Shown: positions 26,255 through 34,814, numbered from the stretch's first letter. The stretch: DNA of 64,000 nucleotides from CALFMR01 sp035550595 (GCA_035550595.1 DASZOV010000004.1:62001-126000); one strand, 5' to 3'. Notes: generated by a model from the letters alone, not told the origin. A program made the numbers and translations.

Positions 26255-27124
26255 GTGAGCCTTCTCGCGCGGCTTCCCGTTCGGCGGCTCGTCACGGGCG
26301 CGGTTGCGGCCGTGCTCCTGGCGTCGACGCTGGCCATGGCTGGCAGCGCGGCCGCGCCGGCGCAGCGACGTCGCGGCTTCGGCGGGTTCGGACGTTTTCG
26401 TGAGCTGCCGACCAACATGCCGTGGCTCTACGACGGCCGTTTCGTGTTCTGTCGGATTGCGTTCCGCAACGCGCCCTACGGCGACGGCGGCGGCTGGGGC
26501 GTCGATTATCCACGCGCGGATCTGAACTTTCCGTTTCGACTCGGCGAACTCACCGAAACGCCGATCAGCCGCGATTCACGCGGCGAGCCGAACCACGTCG
26601 TCGTCACGCTGACCGACCCACACCTGTTCGACTGCCCGTTCGTCATGATGACCGAGCCGGGCGGCGCGTATTTCGACGATGACGAGGCGGCGAAGTTGCG
26701 CGAGTACCTCGAGAAGGGCGGCTTCCTCTGGGCGGACGACTTCTGGGGTGAGTACGCCTGGAGCGTCTGGGAGAACGAAATCCGCAAGGCGCTGCCTTCG
26801 AGCGAATACCCGATCGTCGACCTGCCGCGCGATCATCCCATCTTCAACATCCAGTATTTGATCAAGGAGATCCCGCAGATCCCGTCGATCAATTTCTGGT
26901 TCGGCAGCGGCTTCCAGACGTCGGAACGCGGCTACGACAGCGCCGTGCCGCACGTGCGCGCCATCATGGACCATGACGGCCGCGTGATGGTCGTCATGAC
27001 CCACAACACGGACTTCGGCGACGCCTTCGAGCGCGAAGGCGAGGACCGCCGCTACTTCGACACCTTCGCCGCCCGCGGCTACGGCTTCGGCGTCAATGTG
27101 TTCTTGTACGCGATGACGCACTGA
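26255..27124 (+). CDS. DUF4159 secreted protein
   Basis: The 289-residue protein starts at GTG 26255. Its signal peptide (to about residue 36) is followed by a short RRRGFGGFGRFRELP stretch. DUF4159 hallmarks are FVFCRIAFRNAPYGDGGGWGVDYPRADLNF, VVTLTDPHLFDCPFVMMTEPG and a GATase-like end, EYLEKGGFLWADDFWG, LPRDHPIFN and PIVDLPRDH. The family has a class I glutamine amidotransferase-like fold but an unknown role, often near gliding or surface genes. A possible -10 TACACT (26243-26248) is six bases before the GTG, so this may be leaderless. Confidence 0.88.
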   Translation: MSLLARLPVRRLVTGAVAAVLLASTLAMAGSAAAPAQRRRGFGGFGRFRELPTNMPWLYDGRFVFCRIAFRNAPYGDGGGWGVDYPRADLNFPFRLGELTETPISRDSRGEPNHVVVTLTDPHLFDCPFVMMTEPGGAYFDDDEAAKLREYLEKGGFLWADDFWGEYAWSVWENEIRKALPSSEYPIVDLPRDHPIFNIQYLIKEIPQIPSINFWFGSGFQTSERGYDSAVPHVRAIMDHDGRVMVVMTHNTDFGDAFEREGEDRRYFDTFAARGYGFGVNVFLYAMTH

Positions 27125-27139
27125 CGCGGACAAGAACGA

Positions 27140-27369
27140 GTCAACTTCGAACTTCGAACTATGAACTTCGAACTTGTTCCGGGTTCGGCCTCGCGCGAAG
27201 ACGCGAAGGCTCGAATGATGGTGGAAGGACTTACATGCTGGTGGGGAGAACCTGGAACCTGAGCACCGGGAACCGGGGAACCTTTCGAACCTGGAACCGC
27301 AGAACCCGGAACCCAGCCCAGAACCAGGAACCAGAACCAGGAACGCTGAACCCTGGAACCCGGAACCCT
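27140..27369. repeat. Composite of three repeat types between convergent genes
   Basis: Three blocks abut. A single heptad arm (27140-27180) starts GTCAACTTCGAA. A CGCGAAG-type repeat follows (27184-27215, CCTCGCGCGAAGACGCGAAG). About 120 bp of degenerate GAACCNN heptads then run from 27247 to 27369 (for example GAACCTGGAACCTG and CGGAACCC). The interval is otherwise empty and lies between the stops of the DUF4159 and ychF genes. Confidence 0.75.
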
Positions 27370-27371
27370 CG

Positions 27372-28475
27372 TCACACATTGAACTTGAAGACCATCACGT
27401 CCCCATCAGCCACGACGTAGTCCTTTCCTTCCATTCGATAAAGCCCCTTCTCGCGCGCGGCGGCGATTGAGCCGCAGGCGGCGAGGTCGTCGTACGCGAC
27501 GGTCTCGGCCTTGATGAAGCCGCGTTCGAAGTCCGAGTGGATGACGCCGGCGGCCTTTGGCGCCGTGTCGCCGGCGTGAATCGTCCAGGCGCGCACTTCC
27601 TTTTCGCCAGCGGTGAAGTACGTCCGCAGACCGAGCAGGTGATACGTCGCGCGGATGAGCGCGCCGATGCCGCTTTCCGCGACGCCCAGATCCGCGAGAA
27701 ACGCAGCCGCGTCGTCCGGGCTGAGATCGATGAGCTCGCTCTCGATCTGCGCGCTGATGACGACGGCTTCGCAGGACAGATGCGCGCCGACGTACTCGCG
27801 CACCGCTCGCACGTACGGGTTGTCGCCGGCCGAGGCGAGGTCCGTGTCCTTCACGTTGCACGCGAAGATCGTCGGCTTGTCCGTGAGCAGGAAGAGCGGC
27901 TGGACGAGCGCCCGCTCCTCCGCGGTCAGCGGGATCGTCAGGGCCAGCTTTCCAGCGTCGAGCTCCGACTCGACCTTCGCGAGGACGGCTTCCTCCGCTG
28001 CTGCGGCCTTGTCGCCGCGCTTCACGTCCTTGGCCAGACGCTCGCGCCGGCGTCGCACGGACTCCAGGTCCGACAACACGAGCTCGGTGTTGATGACCTC
28101 GATGTCGCGAATCGGGTCGACCGATCCCGACACGTGGTGCACGTCCTCGTCCTCGAAACAGCGGACGACCTGGACGATGGCGTCGACCTCGCGGATGTGC
28201 GTGAGGAACTTGTTGCCGAGTCCCTCGCCTTGGCTCGCGCCCTGGACGAGCCCGGCGATGTCCACGAACTCGACGGCGGCCGGGATGATGACCTCGGTCT
28301 TCGCGATGCGCGCGAGCGGCGCCAGCCGCGCGTCGGGCACGGTGACGATGCCGACGTTCGGATCGATCGTGCAAAAGGGATAGTTCGCCGCCTCGGCCTT
28401 GCGCGTGCGTGTGACGGCGTTGAAGAGGGTGGACTTGCCCACGTTGGGCAGTCCGACGATGCCGGCTCTCAGCAT
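27372..28475 (-). CDS. ychF: YchF/OLA1 family ATPase
   Basis: The 367-residue protein is full-length. The G1 motif is GLPNVGKSTLFN. The YchF-specific segment PFCTIDPNVGIV, the DIAGLV loop (FVDIAGLVQGASQGEGLGNKFL), a coiled-coil insertion (about 125-200), NVKD and a C-terminal TGS domain (LLGLRTYFTAGEKEVRAWTI, DFERGFIKAETV, DGDVMVFKFNV) are all present. YchF binds the ribosome, prefers ATP over GTP and helps control stress and redox responses. It is a reliable housekeeping anchor in this accessory-rich window. Confidence 0.97.
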   Translation of the reverse strand: MLRAGIVGLPNVGKSTLFNAVTRTRKAEAANYPFCTIDPNVGIVTVPDARLAPLARIAKTEVIIPAAVEFVDIAGLVQGASQGEGLGNKFLTHIREVDAIVQVVRCFEDEDVHHVSGSVDPIRDIEVINTELVLSDLESVRRRRERLAKDVKRGDKAAAAEEAVLAKVESELDAGKLALTIPLTAEERALVQPLFLLTDKPTIFACNVKDTDLASAGDNPYVRAVREYVGAHLSCEAVVISAQIESELIDLSPDDAAAFLADLGVAESGIGALIRATYHLLGLRTYFTAGEKEVRAWTIHAGDTAPKAAGVIHSDFERGFIKAETVAYDDLAACGSIAAAREKGLYRMEGKDYVVADGDVMVFKFNV

Positions 28476-28490
28476 GATCGCGGCCGGCGG

Positions 28491-29447
28491 CTAGAGGGAC
28501 TCGAGATCGTGCTGCAGGCGCGAGATGACCTGCCACACGGCGTCGACCTGTGCATCGGTCACCGTCACGTCCAGATCGGCGATGGCCGCACCCTGTCGCG
28601 CATTCCGTGCGCCAACGATGCAACCGGTCGTGCCGGGCGTATGAAGGAGCACGCCAACCGACACCTGCGCCGGATTCAATCCCGTCGTCGAGCCAATCGC
28701 ACGCAGTTCCTCGACGGCCTGGAGGTGCCGTTGGAAGCGCGGTCCCGAGTAGTCCTTGTGCGCACCGCGCGCATCGCCCGGCGGAAACGTCTTGTCCTTG
28801 GTCCACGTGCCGAAGAGCAATCCGCGGAAGAGCGGCGAGTACGCGATGACGCCGACGCCGTGACGCACGCACCAGGGCAGCAGTTCCGTGCGCGGCGCGG
28901 GCCGGAGGATGCTGTACGGCGTCTGCAGCGAGTGCAGCGGAACGCCCGTCGCGCGCCATTCGTCGAGCTGCGCGACCGAGAAATTCGACACGCCAATCGC
29001 GCGGATCTTGCCCGCGCGCAGGAGCTCATCACAGGCGGCGGCCGTTTCGGCGATGGGTTCTGGCGCGGGCCAGTGGAGCTGATAGAGATCGATGCGGTCG
29101 ACGCCGAGCCGCTTCAGGCTGGCATCACACTCGGCGATGACGTCGGCGCGCGAGGCCGCGCGCGTGTTGACGTCGCTGCTGTCGCCGAGACCGAACTTCG
29201 TGAAGACCAACGGCCGGCGCGAAGCGGGCAGGGCAGCGATCGCTTTGCCGACCATCGCCTCCGAGTGGCCGGATCCATAGATGGGCGCCGTGTCGATCCA
29301 GTTCACGCCGCGATCGACCGCTGCATGAATCGCCGCGATGCTGTCGGCGTCGTCCTGACCGCCCCACATCCAGCCGCCGATCGCCCACGTGCCGAGTCCG
29401 ATAGTCGAGATGCTGAGTCCTGATGAACCAAGTGCGCGCTGATGCAT
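28491..29447 (-). CDS. Aldo/keto reductase
   Basis: The ATG at 29447 lies five bases beyond the stop of the upstream ADOP gene. The 318-residue protein shows LGSSGLSISTIGLGTWAIGGWMW, AAVDRGVNWIDTAPIYGSGHSE with the catalytic D and Y, then VFTKFGLG (Lys), RLGVDRIDLYQLHWP (the conserved active-site His) and IRAIGVSNFSVAQL. It is an NADPH-dependent reductase of sugars or aldehydes; the substrate is not predictable. It probably belongs to the PadR-ADOP-AKR transcript, unusual company for an ADOP permease. Confidence 0.93.
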   Translation of the reverse strand: MHQRALGSSGLSISTIGLGTWAIGGWMWGGQDDADSIAAIHAAVDRGVNWIDTAPIYGSGHSEAMVGKAIAALPASRRPLVFTKFGLGDSSDVNTRAASRADVIAECDASLKRLGVDRIDLYQLHWPAPEPIAETAAACDELLRAGKIRAIGVSNFSVAQLDEWRATGVPLHSLQTPYSILRPAPRTELLPWCVRHGVGVIAYSPLFRGLLFGTWTKDKTFPPGDARGAHKDYSGPRFQRHLQAVEELRAIGSTTGLNPAQVSVGVLLHTPGTTGCIVGARNARQGAAIADLDVTVTDAQVDAVWQVISRLQHDLESL

Positions 29448-29451
29448 CCGC

Positions 29452-32088
29452 CTATCGTAACGCGCCACGCAGTATAGACGCGGCATCGACGCGTGAAGCG
29501 CGCCAGGCTGGGACGAGACTCGCTGCCGACGCCATGGCGGCGAGTAGCAGCGCAGCCAAGGCAAAGCTCGGCGGATCGAACGGGCCGACGCCCACGAGCG
29601 TGCCACGGGCGAGCCAGGTGAGCGCCGGCGCCACGACGAGGCCGGCCACGATCCCGACGGCGGCCAGCCGCACACCGCGGTCGACGACGGTCATGACGAT
29701 GCGTCGCCGGTCGGCGCCGAGCGCGATGCGCACGCCCATCTCCTGCGTTTGCAGCGAGACCGCGTAGGAGACGAGACCGTAGACGCCGCACGCGGCGAGC
29801 AGGAGTGCCGCGATGCCGATGGCACCGAAGACGCGGCCGAACAGCGCGAACTGCCAGAACGCGCGCGCTTCGATCGCGGGCATCGTCTGGACGTCGGCGA
29901 TAGGTAGTTGCGAGTCCGATTCGCCGATCGCCGTGCGGGCGAGCGGGGCGGCCGACGCGGGATCGCCGGCGACACGTAGCACGAGCGCCGTATCGGGCGC
30001 CGCCTGCCAAGCGTAGGGCACGAAAGCGGTCGGCTCAGCGTGTGGCTCGCCAGGCTCGGTACCGAAGTCCGCGGCAACGCCCACGACGGTGAACGTCTGG
30101 TCGCCGGTCGATGCCGTCCATGCGCGGAAGCGACGGCCAATGGGATCGCGCCCTGGCCATGCGTGCGCGGCAAGGCCTTCGTTGACGATGGCAATGTTCG
30201 CGCGCGACAGGCTCTCAGCCGGCGTCAGCACGCGGCCGCGAACGAGATGCACGCCGAGCGTGTCGAAGAGCGTCGACGTCGCACCGACGAGACGCATCGA
30301 CTCGCGCGCGTCGGGATCGGCGGCGCGACCCTCCACGTCGAGATGGCCGCGTTCACCGCCGCCCGCGAGCGGCACGTACGTGGACACGGCTGCCGACTCG
30401 ACGCCGGGCAACGTCGTTGCGCGACGCAGGATGTCGTCCATGCGCCGAACGCGAGCATCCGTATCGGCGTAGCGATCGCCGGTCATCGCCACGCGCAGCA
30501 TGAGCACGTGCGCGGCGTCCACGCCCCAGTCGTGTGCCGCCAGCGCGTCGAAGGTGCGCGAGAAGAGCACGGCGAGGACAATCGCCACGAGCGATACCGC
30601 CACCTGCGCGGCGACGAGCGTCGATCGCAGGACGGATCGACCCGTGCCGGTCGATCGGTCCGTCAGCCGCGCCGAGAGCCGTCCACGCGCGGCGCCGATC
30701 GCGGGTGCGAGTCCGGCGGCCACCGTGGCCGCGATGGCCATAGCGCTGGCGTACAGGAGCGCGCGGCCATCCATCTCCCAGTGCACGTACGCCGGGACCG
30801 CGCCGGCCGGCATCATGCGTGCGAGTTGCCACGTGCCGAGAGTCGCCATCGCGGCCGCGAGAGGAATGGCGGCGACGCCGAGCAGCAGACTTTCGGCGAG
30901 CAGGTGACGCACGATCTGGACGCGCGACGCGCCGAGTGCCGCGCGGACGGCGAGCTCGTGCGAGCGCGCCGTCGCACGCGCGAGCAGCAGGTTGGCGACG
31001 TTCGAGCACGCGATGAACAGCACGAGCGTCGCGCCGGCGAACATCAGCCACAGGACGGCGGGAATGGGATCCGGCACGAACGCCTCGTGCAGCGTGCGCA
31101 CGCTCGCGCGCGTGAGGCCGGCATTGGTGGCGGGATACGCGCGGGCGAGATCGGCGGCGACGGCGTCGAGCGTCTGCGTGGCGCGCGTTCGCGTGACGGC
31201 CGACGCGAGCCGGGCGATCGTCGTCAAGGTTCGTACGCCACGCTCGTCGAGGCCACGGCCGATGCCGAGTGGCGTCCACAGCGCCTGCTGATTGGGAAAC
31301 GCGAAGCCCGCCGGCATGACGCCGATGACGACGTGCGGGCGTCCGTCGACGAGCACGCTGCGTCCGACGACGGCCGGATCGGCGCCGTATCGTCGCGTCC
31401 ACAAATCGTGGCCGAGAACGGCGACATCTGGCGCACCGGGGACACCATCGCTCGTCATGAACGTGCGGCCCGCAATCGGCGCGGCGCCGATGAGCGCGAA
31501 CAGACCTGGCGAAACGGCTGCCGCCGACACCGAAACGGGATCGCCGATGCCGGACAGCGCCACCTGCCGCGGCGCAGCGGCTTCAATCGTCGCGGTCTCG
31601 CCCGTCCGCGCGCGCCAGTCCTCGAAATCCGGATAGGACAGCGGCGTCGGTTGGCTGCTGGACGCGGCATCGCTGGTCACGCCGATGACGACGAGACGAT
31701 CGGCATCGGGATAGGGATACGGCTGGAGCAACACGCCGTCGACGACGGCGAACATCGTCGTGTCGAGGCCGATGCCGAAGCCGAGGCAGAGCACGGCGAG
31801 GCAGGTGAGGACGCGGGCGCGCCACAGCGAGCGTCCGGCCTGACGCAGGTCGCGCATCAGGCCGCTGAACCACGACAGACGCCGCGCGTCGCGGCAGCCT
31901 TCGACGGCCGCGTCCACGCTGCCAAAGGCCGCGCGCGCGAGGCGCGCCGCGTCGGCGGACGGCACGCCGCGGCTGAGGAGCAGCTCGGTGTGGCGATCGA
32001 CGTGGAACTTCAGTTCGCGAGCCACGTCGGGGTCGGCCGGCGAACGGCGGCTGACGAATCGCCAAGCGGCGCGCAGGACATTCAGCAT
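29452..32088 (-). CDS. ADOP-type ABC transporter permease (MacB/FtsX-like)
   Basis: The 878-residue protein has a different N-terminal prefix from the other two ADOPs, DVARELKFHVDRHTELLLSRG then AARLARAAFGSVDAAVE (the FH...FG prefix type). It is followed by a helix (LTCLAVLCLGFGIGLDTTMFAV), MacB periplasmic blocks (FALIGAAPIAGRTFMTSD, IGVMPAGFAFPNQQALWTPL) and two FtsX units, ending in SYAVSLQTQEMGVRIALGADRRRI. It starts 4 bp after the PadR stop and is followed 4 bp later by an aldo/keto reductase gene. Confidence 0.9.
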   Translation of the reverse strand: MLNVLRAAWRFVSRRSPADPDVARELKFHVDRHTELLLSRGVPSADAARLARAAFGSVDAAVEGCRDARRLSWFSGLMRDLRQAGRSLWRARVLTCLAVLCLGFGIGLDTTMFAVVDGVLLQPYPYPDADRLVVIGVTSDAASSSQPTPLSYPDFEDWRARTGETATIEAAAPRQVALSGIGDPVSVSAAAVSPGLFALIGAAPIAGRTFMTSDGVPGAPDVAVLGHDLWTRRYGADPAVVGRSVLVDGRPHVVIGVMPAGFAFPNQQALWTPLGIGRGLDERGVRTLTTIARLASAVTRTRATQTLDAVAADLARAYPATNAGLTRASVRTLHEAFVPDPIPAVLWLMFAGATLVLFIACSNVANLLLARATARSHELAVRAALGASRVQIVRHLLAESLLLGVAAIPLAAAMATLGTWQLARMMPAGAVPAYVHWEMDGRALLYASAMAIAATVAAGLAPAIGAARGRLSARLTDRSTGTGRSVLRSTLVAAQVAVSLVAIVLAVLFSRTFDALAAHDWGVDAAHVLMLRVAMTGDRYADTDARVRRMDDILRRATTLPGVESAAVSTYVPLAGGGERGHLDVEGRAADPDARESMRLVGATSTLFDTLGVHLVRGRVLTPAESLSRANIAIVNEGLAAHAWPGRDPIGRRFRAWTASTGDQTFTVVGVAADFGTEPGEPHAEPTAFVPYAWQAAPDTALVLRVAGDPASAAPLARTAIGESDSQLPIADVQTMPAIEARAFWQFALFGRVFGAIGIAALLLAACGVYGLVSYAVSLQTQEMGVRIALGADRRRIVMTVVDRGVRLAAVGIVAGLVVAPALTWLARGTLVGVGPFDPPSFALAALLLAAMASAASLVPAWRASRVDAASILRGALR

Positions 32089-32092
32089 GACG

Positions 32093-32428
32093 TCACGACT
32101 CCGTCTCGCGCAGCACCTGGTTGACGGCCGTCGTCAGCCGCTGCCAGTCCTCGACCTCGCGGTCGAGCTGCTTGCGGCCCGAGCGGCTCAGCTCGTAGAA
32201 GCGTGCCTGGCGGTTGTGGTCCGACACGCCCCAGGTGCTCGTGATCCAGCCGCGGCGCTCCAAGCGGTGGAGCGCCGGATAGAGCGAGCCCTGCGGGACC
32301 TGGAGCACGGCGCTCGAGAGCTGTTCGAGACGCTGCGAGATGGCCCAGCCATGCTGCGGGCCAAGGCGCAGGGCGCGGAGGATGAGGAGATCCAGGGTGC
32401 CCTGCGGCAGATCGAGAGGTTTGGGCAT
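32093..32428 (-). CDS. PadR family transcriptional regulator
   Basis: The 111-residue protein is a PadR-s1-like winged helix: LPQGTLDLLILRALRLGPQHGWAISQRL, VLQVPQGSLYPALHRLERRGWITSTW and RQARFYELSRSGRKQLDREVEDWQRL. It is the closest of the three to the classical PadR paired with acidobacterial ADOPs. It is the first gene of the operon, and a 48-bp palindrome sits just upstream of its start. Confidence 0.92.
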   Translation of the reverse strand: MPKPLDLPQGTLDLLILRALRLGPQHGWAISQRLEQLSSAVLQVPQGSLYPALHRLERRGWITSTWGVSDHNRQARFYELSRSGRKQLDREVEDWQRLTTAVNQVLRETES

Positions 32429-32435
32429 GGGGTTG

Positions 32436-32483
32436 TCTTGCGCTTCTACAAGAGCGTATCGGTACTGTTGTAGAAGCGCAAGA
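32436..32483 (-). promoter_or_regulatory. Large palindromic operator upstream of PadR
   Basis: Perfect 16-base arms, TCTTGCGCTTCTACAA (32436-32451) and its complement (32468-32483), enclose a 16-base loop. The arm centres are 32 bp apart, about three helical turns, as expected for a dimeric repressor. The site begins 8 bp upstream of the PadR ATG. The sequence is unrelated to the operator at 8657-8681, so each PadR would recognise its own target. A weak TTGCGC-17 bp-TACGCT promoter overlaps it on the minus strand. Confidence 0.75.
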
Positions 32484-32599
32484 GGATCGGACGGCCGGGA
32501 ATCGCGCTAAACTTGATCGGATGTCCACGTGCCGGCGCGCCGGGCTGAGGGCCAGGGCGCGAGGCGGCGCGGGGCGCCACTCCACGGAGGGGCACGGGA

Positions 32600-32866
32600 A
32601 TGGGCGATGCGGGTGAAGGGCTGATTGACGCGGAATCTCGGATTCAGGAACGGATGGAGGAGCTCGAGACGGAGCGGAAGGCGCGGCGCAGCAAGGACGT
32701 GCGCGATCCCGGACCGCTCGGCGAGCTCGAGTCGCTCAAGCTGGCGCGCATCGAGCTCGAGCGCCAGTTCGCCGCGACGTCGCACGAACGGCGCAAGGCC
32801 GTCCTGACCGACGCGATCCGCGAGGTCGACCGCCGGCTGGCGGAAATGAGCGTCGCGCTCTCGTAG
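32600..32866 (+). CDS. Small helical protein of unknown function
   Basis: The 88-residue protein is charged and heptad-like throughout (ESRIQERMEELETERKARRS, LGELESLKLARIELERQFA, RKAVLTDAIREVDRRLAEM), consistent with a coiled coil. A GGAGG ribosome site lies about 10 bp before the ATG. No family is recognised. The frame and codon bias support it as a real gene, standing alone between a PadR operon and repeats. Confidence 0.6.
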   Translation: MGDAGEGLIDAESRIQERMEELETERKARRSKDVRDPGPLGELESLKLARIELERQFAATSHERRKAVLTDAIREVDRRLAEMSVALS

Positions 32867-32867
32867 A

Positions 32868-33026
32868 CGCGCGAAGCCGCGGACGCGAAGGACGGACGAC
32901 GCTTCGCGCGAAGGCTCGGACGGGCCTCACGCGAAGGGGGGACATTTCACGCGAAGGCGCGAAGATCGCGAAGGGATCCGACTAGTTCTTTCTTTTCACG
33001 TTCGCGGCTTCGCGCGTGAGGCTTAC
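32868..33026. repeat. CGCGAAG-type repeat block
   Basis: Several CGCGAAG-like units occur: CGCGAAGCCGCGGACGCGAA, CTTCGCGCGAAGGCTCGG, CTCACGCGAAGG, and CACGCGAAGGCGCGAAGATC followed by GCGAAGG. A reverse-oriented unit (GCGGCTTCGCGCGTGAGG) ends the block. It fills the gap between a small gene and the GNAT toxin gene. Confidence 0.7.
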
Positions 33027-33050
33027 GCGTCGTCTTTGTTGTTGGGCCGG

Positions 33051-33569
33051 TCAAGAAAATGCTTTCTGGATCGTGCGCATCGCCAAGAAGAGTTTGCGCG
33101 GCTGGTCCGTCAAAGGGATGAACTTGTAGCTCTCGTAGAAGGCGCGCGCTGCGTCGTTCATCGCTTCCGCGACGACGCCGACCGAAGCGACGACTTCGGT
33201 GCTCTTCCAACTTCTGAGCAACGCGTCCATCAGCAAGAGCTTTCCGAGTCTTCGACCGTGATGCGCTCGGTCGACCGCGAGCCGACCAAGTAGAGTCGCC
33301 GGGATCAGCGGATATTTCGGGAGGCGACGCGCGACATCCTGGGGCAACTCGCCGAGCCGCACTGTATACGCCGAGAGTGTGTAGTACCCAACGATGATCC
33401 CATTCGTGTCGACCAGTACGAACGGCGCTGCGACCTTGCGCTTGGCGTCTTGGCGGGCTTGAACGTGGAGGTAGTGGTCAAGTTCCGGAACGCCGCACGA
33501 GAATGCGAGCCGGTCGTGGTCCCCGAGCGGCTCGATCAAGTACGGCGCAGCCGCGTCGACGTCGTTCAC
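33051..33569 (-). CDS. GNAT-fold toxin (TacT-like)
   Basis: The 172-residue protein fits TacT/AtaT-type tRNA-acetylating toxins: FSCGVPELDHYLHVQARQD near the N-terminus, APFVLVDTNGIIVGYYTLSAY, the acetyl-CoA loop VDRAHHGRRLGKLLL and the catalytic Tyr region AARAFYESYKFIPL. These toxins acetylate charged tRNAs and stop translation. The ATG overlaps the antitoxin stop by four bases (ATGA). The toxin gene follows the antitoxin, as usual for this group. Confidence 0.9.
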   Translation of the reverse strand: MNDVDAAAPYLIEPLGDHDRLAFSCGVPELDHYLHVQARQDAKRKVAAPFVLVDTNGIIVGYYTLSAYTVRLGELPQDVARRLPKYPLIPATLLGRLAVDRAHHGRRLGKLLLMDALLRSWKSTEVVASVGVVAEAMNDAARAFYESYKFIPLTDQPRKLFLAMRTIQKAFS

Positions 33570-33889
33570 GCCGTTCGGGCGCGGCGACCCATGCGCGTCT
33601 TGTAGTCGCGCGCCGCAGCACGCAGGGCTGTGCTCGGCGTGGCGGGATTGAGCACGGCAGCGACAAAGACTTTCGTGTCGCGTGCGCTCAGAGTCATCAT
33701 TGCGCGTTCTTGAATGGTCCGTTCCGCTGCGACCTTGGCGCTGTGCAAGACGAAGTCGACCATGGTGCGGCCTTCGAGATCGGCGGCGCGCTGGATGAGG
33801 CGCTTCTGATCTTCATCCATCGGGGCGTCGATACGATAAACCTTCGGCATCACGTGCCGTCGTTTCCGCGTCTTGGCCGTGGGGGGCAT
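33566..33889 (-). CDS. DUF1778 antitoxin (TacA-like)
   Basis: The 107-residue protein is a DUF1778 antitoxin: an N-terminal ribbon-helix-helix (MPKVYRIDAPMDEDQKRLIQRAADL) and the signature GRTMVDFVLHSAKVAAERTI. The start at 33889 is supported by GAGAGGA 5 bp upstream; the internal ATG at 33850 has none. The C-terminus (about 60-107) would wrap the GNAT toxin and autoregulate the operon. Confidence 0.9.
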   Translation of the reverse strand: MPPTAKTRKRRHVMPKVYRIDAPMDEDQKRLIQRAADLEGRTMVDFVLHSAKVAAERTIQERAMMTLSARDTKVFVAAVLNPATPSTALRAAARDYKTRMGRRARTA

Positions 33890-33937
33890 CGTGTCCTCTC
33901 AATCAACAGCGTACGGTGACTTGCCATACCGGTCAAC

Positions 33938-34083
33938 CTCACGCGAAGACGCGAACAATGCGAAGGACAGGCACCTCACGCGAAGGCGCGAAGATCGAGA
34001 AGGAGAGCGGATCGTAGGCCGCGCCTTCGCGGCTTCGCGTGAGGCCTCGTGAGCGGGCATTTTGTCGTCTTCGCGCGAGGCTC
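33938..34083. repeat. CGCGAAG-type repeat block
   Basis: Tandem degenerate units include CCTCACGCGAAGACGCGAAC, CCTCACGCGAAGGCGCGAAG and, inverted, GCCTTCGCGGCTTCGCGTGA with TCTTCGCGCGAGGC. The block sits between the start of the DUF1778 gene and the stop of the TumA-like gene. Confidence 0.7.
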
Positions 34084-34461
34084 TCAGCTCGCCTTTTGTG
34101 AGCGTGTGAGCGGCAGGACCAGTTCCACGCGATCGGCCGTCACCGTGGGAGCCAGCCGGCCACGCTCGCCGCGGTCGAGGCGAACCAGACCGTAGCGTTC
34201 CATCGTCCGCAGCGTGCGCGACAGGTTCGACTTGGCCTTGCCGGTCAGGCGGGCCAACTCATCCAGCGAGCCCGGCCTCTTCTCCGCCATGACACGCAGC
34301 AACTCACGGTTGCCGGCCGAGAGGACCTTCGCGAAGGACTCGGTCGACGTGAACCAGACCTTCGGCTCGGTGGGCGACACGCGATGTTCGCCACGTGCGA
34401 CGGCGAGAGTGCGTGCCTTCATGTCCTCGTAGCTCGCGATGCCGACCTTCAGCGTCGTCAT
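34084..34461 (-). CDS. HTH antitoxin of a TumE-type module (TumA-like)
   Basis: The 125-residue protein starts MTTLKVGIASYEDMKARTLAVARGEH and has the winged helix of the HVO_A0114-like group: NRELLRVMAEKRPGSLDELARLTGKAKSNLSRTLRTMERYGLVRLD. It ends in a basic tail. It probably binds the TumE-like partner and represses the operon. It overlaps the toxin gene by four bases (ATGA at 34458-34461). Confidence 0.85.
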   Translation of the reverse strand: MTTLKVGIASYEDMKARTLAVARGEHRVSPTEPKVWFTSTESFAKVLSAGNRELLRVMAEKRPGSLDELARLTGKAKSNLSRTLRTMERYGLVRLDRGERGRLAPTVTADRVELVLPLTRSQKAS

Positions 34462-34814
34462 GGGATTACTCCTCTTTCGCGCAACACGGCGTCTACGACT
34501 GTCCAGAAGTCGGCGAGGAGCGTCACCGCGTCCTGGTAATCGTAGGGGCGAATCGTCCGGAGCCGGTGCTGGTGGTCCTGCGGCCCGCCCTGCGCCTGCC
34601 GCGCCATCGGATGCGCGTTGTCGAATCCAACCAGTCGCTCGCCGTTCGGCCCGTGCAGCGTGAATGAATAGTCGAGGCCGTGCGGTTTCCCGGCTGACGC
34701 AGGAACCCGCGTCACGACGAATCGAACCCAGTAGTTCTGCTCGGGATCGACCACGAGAACCTGGCCGTCGAGGTCGAGAAGGACGTCGAGGCTCCGGTCG
34801 TGCGACTCCGGCAC
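34458..34814 (-). CDS. TumE family (DUF6516) toxin
   Basis: The 118-residue protein has the TumE signatures: DRSLDVLLDLDGQVLVVDPEQNYWVRFVVTRV, then KPHGLDYSFTLHGPNGERLVGFDNAHP and a final YQDAVTLLADFWTVVDAVLRERG. TumE-type proteins are toxins neutralised by an HTH partner encoded downstream, the order seen here. The target is not well established. The start at 34814 is near the AT-rich promoter region. The upstream interval to 35003 holds a truncated two-hairpin element. Confidence 0.85.
   Translation of the reverse strand: MPESHDRSLDVLLDLDGQVLVVDPEQNYWVRFVVTRVPASAGKPHGLDYSFTLHGPNGERLVGFDNAHPMARQAQGGPQDHQHRLRTIRPYDYQDAVTLLADFWTVVDAVLRERGVIP

Noticed and set aside
27247..27369. GAACC-rich stretch considered as coding or as a tRNA-like T-arm cluster
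   Set aside because: Period-7 repetition, no clover-leaf and no supported frame; it is a degenerate repeat array.
30040..32124. Plus-strand frame of 694 codons over the third ADOP gene
   Set aside because: Shadow of the permease; Arg/His-rich and without family motifs.
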